A stretch of DNA of 64,000 bases, from NCBI RefSeq assembly GCF_024398035.1, contig NZ_CP073748.1:2455520-2519519 (forward strand), given 5' to 3'. This DNA is from Kordiimonas sp. SCSIO 12603 (GTDB lineage Bacteria; Pseudomonadota; Alphaproteobacteria; Sphingomonadales; Kordiimonadaceae). How positions within the stretch are numbered: position 1 is the stretch's first letter; each line of letters starts with the position of its first letter. This document shows, piece after piece, positions 1-9,715 of the stretch. The translations under genes and the position numbers were made by a program. The notes beneath the pieces were generated by a model. That model saw only the letters and a list, made by a program, of their open reading frames with translations. It did not search any database and was not told the origin of the DNA.

Positions 1-459
1 CAGATGCGGTAGTTCACGAGCACGTGCACCAGTTGCGATAATTGTATCCTTCGCAGAAAGCTCAGTTACTTTACCGTCTTTGCCAGTTACAGCCAGTTTA
101 CCTTTCGCAAGGATCTTTGCTTCACCTTCGATATGGGCAACTTTGTTTTTCTTCAGCAGCATACCAATACCGCTGTTCATCTGCGCAGATACACCGCGAG
201 AGCGTTTCACGATGGCATCAAGATCGAACTGAACATTATCAACCTTCAGGCCGAACTGTTCAGCATTCTTTGCCAAATGATACACTTCGGCGGAGCGAAG
301 TAACGCTTTTGTAGGGATGCAGCCCCAGTTCAAACAAATACCGCCAAGGTGCTCGCGTTCAACACACGCTACATTCATACCAAGTTGTGCTGCACGGATT
401 GCGGCAACATAGCCACCAGGGCCGCCGCCGATAACAACAAGATCAAAAGCATTCGCCAT
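1..459 (-). CDS. lpd: Dihydrolipoyl dehydrogenase (E3), 3' part outside the window
   Basis: E3 reoxidises the dihydrolipoyl groups of the pyruvate dehydrogenase complex with FAD and passes the electrons to NAD+. Only the first 153 codons are present; the rest lies beyond position 1. The visible N-terminus has the FAD-binding Rossmann motif GGGPGG near residue 11 and the redox-active disulfide motif GGICLNWGCIPTK around residues 39-51, so the call is firm. The ATG at 457-459 is preceded by AAGGAT and lies 2 nt after the stop of the cupin gene, so translation is probably coupled. It is the last visible gene of the pdhA-pdhB-pdhC-cupin-lpd operon. Confidence 0.95.
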   Translation of the reverse strand, partial: MANAFDLVVIGGGPGGYVAAIRAAQLGMNVACVEREHLGGICLNWGCIPTKALLRSAEVYHLAKNAEQFGLKVDNVQFDLDAIVKRSRGVSAQMNSGIGMLLKKNKVAHIEGEAKILAKGKLAVTGKDGKVTELSAKDTIIATGARARELPHL

Positions 460-461
460 TT

Positions 462-821
462 TTAAATCCTTTCGGGATTTTCAACACGTCTTGGATCGTC
501 AACACCACCGGTATGGTCCGTGGTTGCCTTTTCGATCAACAAGATACTGCATTCTTCAGGGGCGAATGGTTTGTGTTCCACGCCTTTTGGCACCACAACC
601 ATATCACCCTCTTCAATCCAAACCTGCTTATCCCGGTAATCCATGCGAAAGCGACCATTCACGACAAGGAAAAACTCATCTTCTTCCTCATGTGCGTGCC
701 AAACGAAGTCACCTTCAATTTTCGCAAGCTTTACATGATAACCGTCAAGGTCTCCAATATGTTTTGGAGACCAATGGTCGCTGAAGTCTTTAAGTTTTTC
801 GGCAAGATTAACCGGGTTCAT
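462..821 (-). CDS. Small single-domain cupin protein in the pdh operon
   Basis: A 119-residue protein with one cupin barrel. The first cupin motif is visible as HAHEEEDEFFLVVNG (about residues 42-56) and the second as the region EEGDMVVVPKGVEHKP (about residues 70-85). Two histidines and a glutamate in motif 1 and the histidine in motif 2 are the usual metal ligands, so a metal-binding fold is likely. No enzyme activity can be assigned. It sits between pdhC (12 nt upstream) and lpd (2 nt downstream), so it is co-transcribed with pyruvate dehydrogenase. A sensor, isomerase or dioxygenase role are all possible; the position only suggests a link to pyruvate or acetyl-CoA metabolism. Confidence 0.85.
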   Translation of the reverse strand: MNPVNLAEKLKDFSDHWSPKHIGDLDGYHVKLAKIEGDFVWHAHEEEDEFFLVVNGRFRMDYRDKQVWIEEGDMVVVPKGVEHKPFAPEECSILLIEKATTDHTGGVDDPRRVENPERI

Positions 822-833
822 CGCAAGGTTCTC

Positions 834-2126
834 CTAGAGAAGCATTGTGATTGGGTCTTCGATGTAGCCTTTAAAGGCCGCAAGGAATTCCGCACCAACT
901 GCGCCGTCAATTGCACGGTGGTCACAGGAAAGTGTACAGCTCATCACCGTTGCTACTGCAAGAGCACCATCTTTCACAACCGGACGCTGTTCACCAGCAC
1001 CTACTGCCATGATTGCGCCCTGTGGCGGATTAATTACAGCACCAAATTCCTTGATGCCGTACATGCCGAGGTTAGAGATAGAGAATGTGCCACCAGCATA
1101 ATCTTCAGGCATTAATTTGCCGTCACGTGCTTTTGTGGCTAGCTCTTTCACATCACGGGAAATATCAGCGAGACCTTTATTATCTGCGCCCCGAACAACT
1201 GGTGTTACAAGGCCACCGTCAACAGCAACAGCAACGGAAATATCAGCGCGCTCATACCAGTACATCTTGTCGCCAGCATACTGAACATTTGCCGCAGGCA
1301 CTTTCTTAAGCGCAAGTGCTGTAGCGCGAATAATGAAATCATTCACAGAAAGTTTCACACCTTCATCAGCTAAACGATTATTTAGCTCTTTACGCTGCGC
1401 CATCAGCTTATCCATCTCACATTCGATTGTAAGATAGAAGTGAGGCACCGTTGTTTTAGATTCTGTAAGACGTTTGGCAATCGTTTTACGCATACCAGAC
1501 AGACGCTCTTCCCGGAATGGAATATCGTCGTGCGGGCCATATGTTGGCGCTTCAACGGCAGCAGTTGGCGTGGCTGTAGCTGTAGTAGCTACCGCAGTAG
1601 GAGCTGCAGTTTGAGGTGCAGCCATTGCAGCTTCAACATCACGCTTGATGATGCGGCCATGCGGGCCTGTGCCTGCAACAGTCGCAATATCAAGACCAGC
1701 CTGCTTCGCAATGCGTTTTGCAAGTGGTGATGCTTTCACGCGACCATCCGTTGATGGTGCCGGAGCCACGGCTGGAGCAGCAACCGATGCAACAGGCGCA
1801 GGGGCTGCTTCTGCTTTTGGAGCTTCAGCCACAGGTGCTGGCGCTGCTGGTGTAGCCGACACATCAACATCACCAATTTCTTCACCATCTTCAGCGAGAA
1901 CAGCAATAATCTGACCTACAGGTACATCGTCTGTGCCTTCAGCTACCAGTATTTTAGCTACAGTTCCATCGTCGATGCTTTCAACTTCCATCGTCGCCTT
2001 ATCGGTTTCGATTTCAGCGATCACATCACCGCTTTCAACTGTATCGCCTTCTTTAACGAGCCATTTTGCAAGCGTACCTTTTTCCATTGTCGGAGAAAGA
2101 GCTGGCATGAAAATCTCAATAGACAT
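834..2126 (-). CDS. pdhC: Dihydrolipoamide acetyltransferase, E2 of pyruvate dehydrogenase
   Basis: E2 forms the core of the pyruvate dehydrogenase complex and moves the acetyl group from lipoyl-lysine to CoA. The 430-residue protein has one N-terminal lipoyl domain with the modified lysine in the motif ETDKATMEV (Lys43). An Ala/Pro-rich linker follows, then a peripheral subunit-binding domain around residues 130-170, a second Ala/Thr/Pro-rich linker, and the catalytic acyltransferase domain. The active-site motif CDHRAIDGAVGAEF lies near the C-terminus. The gene is separated from pdhB by 109 nt that contain a hairpin, while the other junctions of the operon are tight. Its lipoyl domain is nearly identical to that on PdhB. 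Confidence 0.97.
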   Translation of the reverse strand: MSIEIFMPALSPTMEKGTLAKWLVKEGDTVESGDVIAEIETDKATMEVESIDDGTVAKILVAEGTDDVPVGQIIAVLAEDGEEIGDVDVSATPAAPAPVAEAPKAEAAPAPVASVAAPAVAPAPSTDGRVKASPLAKRIAKQAGLDIATVAGTGPHGRIIKRDVEAAMAAPQTAAPTAVATTATATPTAAVEAPTYGPHDDIPFREERLSGMRKTIAKRLTESKTTVPHFYLTIECEMDKLMAQRKELNNRLADEGVKLSVNDFIIRATALALKKVPAANVQYAGDKMYWYERADISVAVAVDGGLVTPVVRGADNKGLADISRDVKELATKARDGKLMPEDYAGGTFSISNLGMYGIKEFGAVINPPQGAIMAVGAGEQRPVVKDGALAVATVMSCTLSCDHRAIDGAVGAEFLAAFKGYIEDPITMLL

Positions 2127-2203
2127 TTGGCTTATCCCTTTATTTTGGGCCTAACCCGCCGTACTCGGCAGCGCCTTTTTTGAATTCTTATCTAAACGGA
2201 AAA

Positions 2204-2222
2204 GGAAGAGCATCGCCCTTCC
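2204..2222 (-). promoter_or_regulatory. Hairpin between pdhB and pdhC
   Basis: An 8-bp stem with one G-U pair and a 3-nt loop (arms 2204-2211 and 2215-2222) starts 14 nt after the pdhB stop. On the minus strand it is followed by only four T residues and then CCG, so it is at most a leaky terminator. It could instead protect the 3' end of a pdhAB message or set the ratio of E1 to E2. Confidence 0.4.
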
Positions 2223-2235
2223 CTTCAACCATTTT

Positions 2236-3618
2236 TTAGTCTGCGTAACAAACAGCTTTTGCTGCTTTTACAATATCGCCTGCGCTAACAACTGCTGCTT
2301 TTTCTAGGTTATTGGCGTATGGAAGCGGTACATCAACACTGTTCACGCGTGTAACAGGTGCATCCAGGTAATCGAATGCTTGTTCCATCAGTTGGGCTGA
2401 AACATCGCTTGCTACAGAACACTGTGGCCAACCTTCTTCTGCAACAACGCAGCGGTTTGTTTTCTTCACACTTTCAATCAGTGTATCAAGGTCAAGCGGG
2501 CGAATTGTGCGAAGATCAATCACTTCTGCGCTGATACCTTCTTCAGCGAGCATTTCAGCCGCCTTGATAGCTTCACCTACTGTAATTGAGTATGAAACGA
2601 TTGTTACGTCTGTACCTTCAGTGAAAATACGAGCTTTACCAATTGGTGCTGTATAATCAGGTAGGTCTGGAACATCGAATGTTTCTCCGTACATCAGCTC
2701 ATTCTCAAGGAATACAACTGGGTTCGGGTCTTGAATTGCCGCTTTTAGAAGCGCTTTGTTATCCCGAGCATCATACGGCGCTATAACTTTAAGACCAGGA
2801 ACGTTTGCATACCAAGCCGCATAGTTCTGGCTGTGCTGAGCGCCTACACGAGATGCGGCACCGTTCGGACCACGGAATACGATAGGACATTCAACAACAC
2901 CGCCAGACATGTAACGTGTTTTTGCCGCTGAGTTGATGATATGGTCAATCGCCTGCATTGCGAAGTTGAACGTCATAAACTCAATCACAGGCTTAAGGCC
3001 AGCGAACGCCGCGCCAGCGCCAAGGCCAGCAAAACCATGTTCTGTAATTGGTGTATCAATCACACGCTCAGGGCCGAATTCATCAAGAAGACCCTGAGTA
3101 ACCTTATAGGCGCCCTGATATTCAGCAACCTCTTCACCCATAACGAATACGTCAGGGTCTTTGCGCATTTCTTCAGCCATAGCATCACGAAGGCTTTCGC
3201 GGACCGTCTGGCTGACCATTGCTGTACCTTCTGGAATTTCAGGATCGTCAGCTACTGCAACAGCAACCGGGCCAGCAGGTACTACGAATACTTCTTCCTG
3301 AATAGGTGCGATTTCAACGGCAGGTGCTGGCGCTGGAACAGCAGCGCCGCCCGCCGCAACACTGGCAACATCTTCATCTTCTTCAGCAAGCATCGCGATG
3401 AGTGTGCCAACAGCGACATCTTCAGCGCCCTCTTCAATGTAAATTTTCGCGACTGTACCTTCGTCAACCGCTTCAACTTCCATCGTTGCTTTATCTGTTT
3501 CGATTTCAGCGATTACATCGCCGCTTTCAATAGTATCGCCTTCTTTCACAAGCCATTTTGCAAGTGTGCCTTTCTCCATCGTTGGGGAAAGTGCAGGCAT
3601 AGTAATTTCAATAGCCAT
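2236..3618 (-). CDS. pdhB: Pyruvate dehydrogenase E1 beta subunit with N-terminal lipoyl domain
   Basis: With PdhA this subunit forms the thiamine-diphosphate-dependent E1 that decarboxylates pyruvate and reductively acetylates lipoate. The protein has 460 residues, about 130 more than a plain E1 beta, because it begins with a complete lipoyl domain (lipoyl lysine in [10 protein letters not shown], Lys43) and an Ala/Pro-rich linker. The E1 beta core starts around residue 135 ([18 protein letters not shown]) and ends with the C-terminal transketolase domain. A lipoylated E1 beta is a known feature of alphaproteobacterial pyruvate dehydrogenases. The gene follows pdhA after 13 nt. Confidence 0.97.
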   Translation of the reverse strand: MAIEITMPALSPTMEKGTLAKWLVKEGDTIESGDVIAEIETDKATMEVEAVDEGTVAKIYIEEGAEDVAVGTLIAMLAEEDEDVASVAAGGAAVPAPAPAVEIAPIQEEVFVVPAGPVAVAVADDPEIPEGTAMVSQTVRESLRDAMAEEMRKDPDVFVMGEEVAEYQGAYKVTQGLLDEFGPERVIDTPITEHGFAGLGAGAAFAGLKPVIEFMTFNFAMQAIDHIINSAAKTRYMSGGVVECPIVFRGPNGAASRVGAQHSQNYAAWYANVPGLKVIAPYDARDNKALLKAAIQDPNPVVFLENELMYGETFDVPDLPDYTAPIGKARIFTEGTDVTIVSYSITVGEAIKAAEMLAEEGISAEVIDLRTIRPLDLDTLIESVKKTNRCVVAEEGWPQCSVASDVSAQLMEQAFDYLDAPVTRVNSVDVPLPYANNLEKAAVVSAGDIVKAAKAVCYAD

Positions 3619-3631
3619 TATTCAAAACCCC

Positions 3632-4663
3632 TTAAGCAAGCACATCAGTGTATAGTTCAGAAAGATCAGGCTCTGGGCATTCCTGAGCAAAAGCAGCAGC
3701 TTCAGCCACAACAGCTTTCACATCTTTATCAATGCCTTTAAGCGCTGCTTCGTCCATAATGCCCGCATCAAGGATCATGTTTTTGATCTGGTCGATAGCA
3801 TCATGATCTGAGCGCATCTTCTGCACTTCTTCCTTAGAACGGTATTTCGCCGGATCAGACATCGAGTGACCGCGGTAACGATATGTCTTCATCTCAAGGA
3901 TATAAGGGCCTTTGCCTTCGCGGCAGTGTTTTACAGCTTTGTCCATTGCAGCACGAACAGCCAGAACATTCATACCATCAACCTGTTCACCAGGAATACG
4001 GAAACTTTCACCGCGGCGGTAGAGCTCAATTTCAGAGCTTGAGCGATTTACGCTTGTACCCATCGCATATTGGTTGTTCTCAATGATATAAACAACAGGA
4101 AGGTTCCAGATTTGAGCCATGTTAAAGCTCTCGTATACCTGTCCTTGGTTTGCTGCACCATCGCCAAAATAAGCAACACCTACATTATCGGTTTTTTTGT
4201 ATTTAGCCGCAAATGCGAGACCTGTGCCAAGAGAAACCTGTGCACCCACGATACCGTGACCACCGTAGAAACCATTCTCAGGATCAAACATATGCATTGA
4301 ACCGCCCTTACCTTTAGAACAGCCACCTGAGCGTCCGGTAAGTTCAGCCATCACAGCTTTAGCGTCAGTACCTGCAACAAGCATATGGCCATGCTCGCGG
4401 TAACCAGTGATAACGCTATCGCCCTTTTTCAATGCTGTTTGAACGCCGACAACTACGGCTTCCTGACCAATATAGAGGTGACAGAAACCACCAATAAGAC
4501 CCATACCGTACATTTGACCCGCTTTTTCTTCAAAGCGGCGGATCAACAACATATCTTTATAAAAATCAACTAGCTCATCATTGGTAGGTTTATAGAGAGC
4601 TGTTTTGCTGCTGCGGCGTTTTGGGGAGGCTGCAGCTTTTGTAGATGTCTTTTTTGTAGTCAT
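3632..4663 (-). CDS. pdhA: Pyruvate dehydrogenase E1 alpha subunit
   Basis: Thiamine-diphosphate-binding subunit of E1. The 343-residue protein has the ThDP/Mg motif starting at GDG (residues 167-169) and closing at NN (196-197), and the phosphorylation-loop-like segment YRGHSMSDPAKYRSKEE typical of E1 alpha. The N-terminus carries a short basic Lys/Thr/Ser-rich extension before the family homology begins. The start is supported by AGGAAGG five nt upstream. It is the first gene of the pdh operon. Its leader (4664-4743) can fold in two alternative ways that involve this ribosome binding site. Confidence 0.97.
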   Translation of the reverse strand: MTTKKTSTKAAASPKRRSSKTALYKPTNDELVDFYKDMLLIRRFEEKAGQMYGMGLIGGFCHLYIGQEAVVVGVQTALKKGDSVITGYREHGHMLVAGTDAKAVMAELTGRSGGCSKGKGGSMHMFDPENGFYGGHGIVGAQVSLGTGLAFAAKYKKTDNVGVAYFGDGAANQGQVYESFNMAQIWNLPVVYIIENNQYAMGTSVNRSSSEIELYRRGESFRIPGEQVDGMNVLAVRAAMDKAVKHCREGKGPYILEMKTYRYRGHSMSDPAKYRSKEEVQKMRSDHDAIDQIKNMILDAGIMDEAALKGIDKDVKAVVAEAAAFAQECPEPDLSELYTDVLA

Positions 4664-4743
4664 TTAGACCTTCCTGAGAAAGGAAATAGGAGAATACCTA
4701 TCGAACTTCACTTCGTCACAATAGATAACCCTCTAGAAGGTCT
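4664..4743 (-). promoter_or_regulatory. Structured pdhA leader with alternative pairings over the ribosome binding site
   Basis: Three short hairpins follow each other on the minus strand: CGAA/TTCG (4702-4705 with 4712-4715), ATAGG/CCTAT (4686-4690 with 4697-4701) and TTCCT/AGGAA (4671-4675 with 4681-4685). The last one covers the pdhA Shine-Dalgarno. A perfect 8-nt inverted repeat, AGACCTTC/GAAGGTCT (4666-4673 with 4736-4743), encloses all of them and also covers the Shine-Dalgarno, and it excludes the TTCCT/AGGAA pairing. The pairings are seen in the sequence; regulation is inference. Confidence 0.4.
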
Positions 4744-4784
4744 TTTGCAAGGGGGTATAAATAATTGAAATATATAGATTTTAT

Positions 4785-4811
4785 TTAATTAACTTGTTTT
4801 TAGTTAATTAA
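4785..4811 (-). repeat. AT-only inverted repeat downstream of ftsB/divIC
   Basis: A perfect 10-bp inverted repeat (TTAATTAACT at 4785-4794, AGTTAATTAA at 4802-4811) with a 7-nt loop lies 10 nt past the ftsB/divIC stop. It has almost no GC and no clear T-tract, so it is a poor intrinsic terminator. It may still mark the transcript end or be a protein site. Confidence 0.4.
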
Positions 4812-4820
4812 TGTATTCAA

Positions 4821-5144
4821 TTATTCTAGAAACAGAATAACTTCATCCTGATGCGCAAAACCAAGACGCGCCCTCACCTGTTCTTCAAGAAGATCAGGAT
4901 CAACCGTTTGACCGCCCATTTTCTCTGTACGCATTTCCAAAGCACTACGAACCGCTGCAATGTCTTGTGCTTGCTGCTTAAGTGCAAATTCTTGCTGCTC
5001 AAGCTCCTTTAGCGCAGACAAAGAGCTCTCCCCCTGAAACGCATGGATTGCGAAATAAGCAATCAGGAAAAACCACAAACCGGTTGCCCAAGCTTGGCTA
5101 ATATTCTTTGATATGTGCGCGATCTTTTTCATAAAACGAATCAT
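4821..5144 (-). CDS. ftsB: FtsB/DivIC-type septum formation initiator
   Basis: A small bitopic division protein that in other bacteria bridges FtsQ and FtsL in the divisome. It has a basic N-terminus, one transmembrane helix (about WATGLWFFLIAYFAIHAF), then a coiled-coil stretch rich in Glu, Gln, Ala and Leu, and a C-terminal motif EEQVRARLGFAHQDEVI typical of the family. The gene lies between eno and pdhA, its usual alphaproteobacterial place. The start is uncertain: I prefer the ATG at 5142-5144 (MIRFMKK); an ATG at 5132 or a longer frame from 5189 are alternatives, and none has a strong Shine-Dalgarno. Confidence 0.88.
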   Translation of the reverse strand: MIRFMKKIAHISKNISQAWATGLWFFLIAYFAIHAFQGESSLSALKELEQQEFALKQQAQDIAAVRSALEMRTEKMGGQTVDPDLLEEQVRARLGFAHQDEVILFLE

Positions 5145-5201
5145 CTCATAAGCGACTCGGTCATGCAAGATAAAAATCAATAAAATCAAAGGTTTTTTGA
5201 T

Positions 5202-5240
5202 AAAAAAATGCCACTAGATTCGCAAGTGATTCTAGTGGCA
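5202..5240 (-). terminator. Intrinsic terminator of eno
   Basis: A perfect 10-bp stem (TGCCACTAGA 5209-5218, TCTAGTGGCA 5231-5240) begins 20 nt after the eno stop and is followed on the minus strand by seven T residues (5208-5202). A shorter T-run on the other side may allow some plus-strand termination. Confidence 0.9.
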
Positions 5241-5260
5241 TGCTTTTTAAGATTCTAAGC

Positions 5261-6583
<1,323 letters not shown>

Positions 6584-6646
6584 TTAAATACCCACATTCC
6601 GCCAAAATCGCAAGTATTGAGAAGAATGTAACGCAGATTTAACTGA

Positions 6647-7435
6647 TTATAGCTGCCAGTGGTCCTCAAGCGCATAGAAAAGTGTGCGTAACCGTTCAAG
6701 CTGCATTGGTCCGACATTATCGGCTAACCCCTTTTGTGATAACTCTATTTGCGCTTTTAAAGCTGCAAGGTCGAGCCGCTTTTCATCTGTGTTCGGCTGA
6801 AACCGAAAACGAAGCTCTGCCTCACCTAGTAACGCATCAAGCCTAGGGGAAGACCAAATTACGAACTGTTGAGAGAATTTTCTGAGATCAAGCAGTGCAT
6901 CATTCAAGCGGCGCCACTCCAGCCCCTGTCCGATTGTGTCCAATTCCTTAAGTCGCAAATAAAGCTGAGAATGTGCTACTTCTTTTCCTCGTTGAGCTGC
7001 CAAGGCCCTGGAGGCTGCAAAATACTCCGCGGCCTTTTCATAAACACCAGCGTCGCTTGACGCAGAAGCAGCCTCTGTTAATAGCTGAATACGAATAGAT
7101 GGTTCGGTCGCCACTGGTTGGCTTTGAAGTGCAAATTGCCATGCAGCAACAGCCTTTTGAAGCTTTCCTGATGCATATAGGCTTCTGGCGCGCAATAAAC
7201 TAAAACGTGCCATTAAAATATGATCTTCAGGGTAATATTTGCCGAATTCTCGCCAAGCACGTTCAATATCAGAAGATAGTTTTTTCAGGGTGACAGGGTT
7301 ATTTTCACCTGAATGTTGTACAACTAATTCAGTTGCTACATTCAGTGCTTCAACGGATTTTTCTTCGTCTTTATCAGCAGTTACACTCCAACTAACGCAG
7401 ACAGACAATAATATTGCACCAACTAATCTCAGCAT
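6647..7435 (-). CDS. Unrecognised exported helical (TPR-like) protein
   Basis: I do not recognise this 262-residue protein. With the ATG at 7433-7435, which has AAGAGA/GAGGGT upstream, it starts with a clear signal peptide (MLRLVGAILLSVCVSWSVTA), so it is probably periplasmic. The mature part is almost all helical. Two segments resemble tetratricopeptide repeats: one around ARSLYASGKLQKAVAAWQFA and one around SDAGVYEKAAEYFAASRALA. There is no catalytic motif and no lipobox. The gene lies between the pyrG terminator and eno, a place occupied in many alphaproteobacteria by kdsA. A scaffold or protein-protein interaction role is the most that can be said. A longer frame from 7489 is possible but less likely. 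Confidence 0.75.
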   Translation of the reverse strand: MLRLVGAILLSVCVSWSVTADKDEEKSVEALNVATELVVQHSGENNPVTLKKLSSDIERAWREFGKYYPEDHILMARFSLLRARSLYASGKLQKAVAAWQFALQSQPVATEPSIRIQLLTEAASASSDAGVYEKAAEYFAASRALAAQRGKEVAHSQLYLRLKELDTIGQGLEWRRLNDALLDLRKFSQQFVIWSSPRLDALLGEAELRFRFQPNTDEKRLDLAALKAQIELSQKGLADNVGPMQLERLRTLFYALEDHWQL

Positions 7436-7487
7436 TCTCTTACCCTCTATAGATATCACTATCATAAGAACTTTGGCTTTATGATGC

Positions 7488-7515
7488 AAAAAGGAGGCCT
7501 AAAAGCCCCCTTTTT
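7488..7515 (-). terminator. Intrinsic terminator of pyrG
   Basis: An 11-bp stem with one mismatch (AAAAAGGAGGC at 7488-7498, GCCCCCTTTTT at 7505-7515) starts 22 nt after the pyrG stop. The minus-strand copy ends in five T residues. Confidence 0.85.
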
Positions 7516-7537
7516 AAAGAAATAGTTTTGCCTAAAA

Positions 7538-9169
7538 TTAAACCAAGCGGCTCTGCTTTAATGCAGCCTCAATGAAGCTTGCAAACAGTGGGTGCGGATC
7601 AAATGGCTTTGACTTAAGTTCAGGGTGGAACTGCACGCCAATATACCAAGGATGATCCGGAAGCTCGATAATTTCAGGAAGCTCACCATCAGGTGACATG
7701 CCAGAGAATAAAACCCCAGCTTCTTCTAGCTGCTTAACATAGCCAATATTCACTTCATAGCGGTGACGGTGACGTTCCTCAATTTCAGTTTTGCCGTAGA
7801 TCTCAGCTACTTTAGAACCTTCCTTCAGAACGGCAGGATAGGCACCAAGGCGCATTGTGCCGCCAAGATCTGTATCTTCGGTACGCTGTTCAACACTACC
7901 GTCTTCGCGGACCCACTCGGTGATCAAGCCTACTAGCGGATTAGCTTGTTCGCCAAATTCTGTCGAACCTGCATCTTTTACACCCGCCATATTGCGTGCT
8001 GCTTCAACAGTTGCCATCTGCATGCCCAGGCAAATACCAAAATAAGGCACATTGTGCTCGCGCGCGAATTTCGCAGCTGCGATCTTGCCCTCTGTTCCGC
8101 GCTTACCAAAACCGCCTGGCACAAGGATAGCGTTCACATTCTCAAGTTTTTCCATCGCATCTTCACTTTCGAAGATTTCAGATTCGAACCACTTGATATT
8201 TACTTTCGCGCGGTTTGCGATACCGCCATGGACAATAGCTTCGTTTAGTGATTTATAAGCATCCGGCAGGCCAGTATATTTACCAACAACAGCAACCGTT
8301 ACCTCACCCTCAGGCTTTTTGATACGATCAACAATATCTTCCCAACGAGATAGATCTGGTTTTTCTGAATGCGCGAGGCCAAAAGCCTTCAACACTTCAT
8401 TATCAAGACCCTCTTTATGGTAAGAAATCGGCACTTCATAGATTGTGCTTACGTCAAGCGCTGGGATTACCGCGGTTTCTGCTACGTTGCAGTAAAGTGA
8501 CATCTTACGACGGTCGCTATCCGGGATCGGATGCTCAGAACGACAAACAAGAATATCTGGCTGAATACCAATGGAACGAAGATCTCGCACGCTGTGCTGT
8601 GTAGGTTTAGTTTTCAACTCACCCGCCGCAGCTAGGTAAGGCACAAGTGTTAGGTGTGTGAAAATTGAACGGCCACGACCAAGTTCAATAGATAGCTGGC
8701 GAATAGCTTCCATAAATGGAGCTGCTTCAATATCACCCGCTGTACCGCCAATTTCACAAAGCATGAAATCGATACCGTCCTGCTCTGCAAGGGCAAAATC
8801 CTTAATGGCATCTGTTACATGCGGGATAACCTGTACTGTACCTCCCAGATAATCACCACGACGCTCTTTTTGAATGATCTGCGAATAGATACGGCCAGAT
8901 GTCACATTATCGCTCTGGCGTGAGGCAACACCAGTGAAACGCTCATAGTGACCAAGATCAAGATCAGTCTCTGCACCATCATCAGTTACAAATACTTCAC
9001 CATGCTGGTATGGGCTCATTGTTCCTGGATCAACATTCAAATAAGGATCAAGCTTACGCAAACGAACGGAATAACCACGCGCCTGTAACAGCGCACCCAA
9101 AGATGCAGAAAGCAAACCTTTTCCAAGTGAACTTACCACACCACCAGTAATGAAAATATAGCGTGTCAT
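7538..9169 (-). CDS. pyrG: CTP synthase
   Basis: Makes CTP from UTP, ATP and glutamine. The 543-residue protein has the N-terminal amidoligase domain starting [18 protein letters not shown], with the UTP/ATP-binding P-loop-like segment, and a C-terminal class I glutamine amidotransferase domain. The catalytic cysteine is in [11 protein letters not shown] and the His-Glu pair in VQFHPELKS. The ATG at 9167-9169 has AGAGAGG upstream; a frame start 13 codons earlier is unlikely. Its neighbours secG, tpiA and eno are the normal alphaproteobacterial set. Confidence 0.98.
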   Translation of the reverse strand: MTRYIFITGGVVSSLGKGLLSASLGALLQARGYSVRLRKLDPYLNVDPGTMSPYQHGEVFVTDDGAETDLDLGHYERFTGVASRQSDNVTSGRIYSQIIQKERRGDYLGGTVQVIPHVTDAIKDFALAEQDGIDFMLCEIGGTAGDIEAAPFMEAIRQLSIELGRGRSIFTHLTLVPYLAAAGELKTKPTQHSVRDLRSIGIQPDILVCRSEHPIPDSDRRKMSLYCNVAETAVIPALDVSTIYEVPISYHKEGLDNEVLKAFGLAHSEKPDLSRWEDIVDRIKKPEGEVTVAVVGKYTGLPDAYKSLNEAIVHGGIANRAKVNIKWFESEIFESEDAMEKLENVNAILVPGGFGKRGTEGKIAAAKFAREHNVPYFGICLGMQMATVEAARNMAGVKDAGSTEFGEQANPLVGLITEWVREDGSVEQRTEDTDLGGTMRLGAYPAVLKEGSKVAEIYGKTEIEERHRHRYEVNIGYVKQLEEAGVLFSGMSPDGELPEIIELPDHPWYIGVQFHPELKSKPFDPHPLFASFIEAALKQSRLV

Positions 9170-9235
9170 ATCGCCTCTCTTAAACAACACTTTATGTCCG
9201 CCAAGCACTGGCAGACAGATGAATTACGCTTCTAC

Positions 9236-9265
9236 AAAAAGAGAAACGGGGGCTCTTGGCCCCCG
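9236..9265 (-). terminator. Intrinsic terminator of secG
   Basis: A 7-bp GC-rich stem (CGGGGGC 9247-9253, GCCCCCG 9259-9265) with a 5-nt loop begins 18 nt after the secG stop. On the minus strand it is followed by TTTCTCTTTTT. Confidence 0.85.
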
Positions 9266-9283
9266 CTTTAAAGTCTCTTTGTC

Positions 9284-9607
9284 TTACCCACCGTTTGGAA
9301 CGGTAGGTATTTCAGGGAGTTGGTCAGCTGGTTTTTCAACCGGCTGCTCTTCAGCCGCTTCCACCACCGCATCAGCTTCACTTTGCTTATTAGCTGCATA
9401 CCAGCCAAGAAGTAATGAATTTGCTAAAAATACTATTGCCAACCATTTTGTTGTTTTAGTCAACAGGTCGCCCGCGCCACGCGCAGTCATCATACCACCT
9501 TGACCGCCGCCAATACCAAGTGCGCCACCTTCAGAACGCTGAAGAAGAATTGTAACTACCAGCGCAAGTGCAACAATCAAATGGATGCTCAGCAAAACTG
9601 TTTGCAT
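9284..9607 (-). CDS. secG: Protein-export membrane protein SecG
   Basis: Auxiliary subunit of the SecYEG translocon. The 107-residue protein has the family layout of two transmembrane helices (about residues 5-22 and 54-72) joined by a Gly-rich loop that contains LLQRSEGGALG and the GGxGG segment. A Glu/Pro-rich tail follows. The gene lies between pyrG and tpiA and has a strong terminator, so it may be a separate transcription unit or the end of a tpiA-secG unit. Confidence 0.95.
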   Translation of the reverse strand: MQTVLLSIHLIVALALVVTILLQRSEGGALGIGGGQGGMMTARGAGDLLTKTTKWLAIVFLANSLLLGWYAANKQSEADAVVEAAEEQPVEKPADQLPEIPTVPNGG

Positions 9608-9670
9608 TAACCTGTCCTAAAACATTTAAACTGACTTAAAGCAGGATACATAATATCCAACCTGTTTCAA

Positions 9671-9701
9671 AGCGGGGTTTCTAAACCAAAGCAACCCCGC
9701 T
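9671..9701 (-). terminator. Possible weak terminator after tpiA
   Basis: A perfect 9-bp stem (AGCGGGGTT 9671-9679, AACCCCGCT 9693-9701) with a 13-nt loop lies 14 nt after the tpiA stop. The following minus-strand sequence has only three T residues, so termination is probably partial and some transcripts may run on into secG. Confidence 0.5.
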
Positions 9702-9715
9702 TGCCAAGTATTATT

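Noticed and set aside
42-314. A 90-codon plus-strand frame at the left edge.
   Set aside because: It is antisense to lpd, whose FAD and disulfide motifs are clear on the minus strand.
2941-3741. A 266-codon plus-strand frame across pdhB and pdhA.
   Set aside because: It is antisense to strongly conserved coding sequence, spans a gene junction and has an odd Phe/Asn/Cys/His-rich composition.
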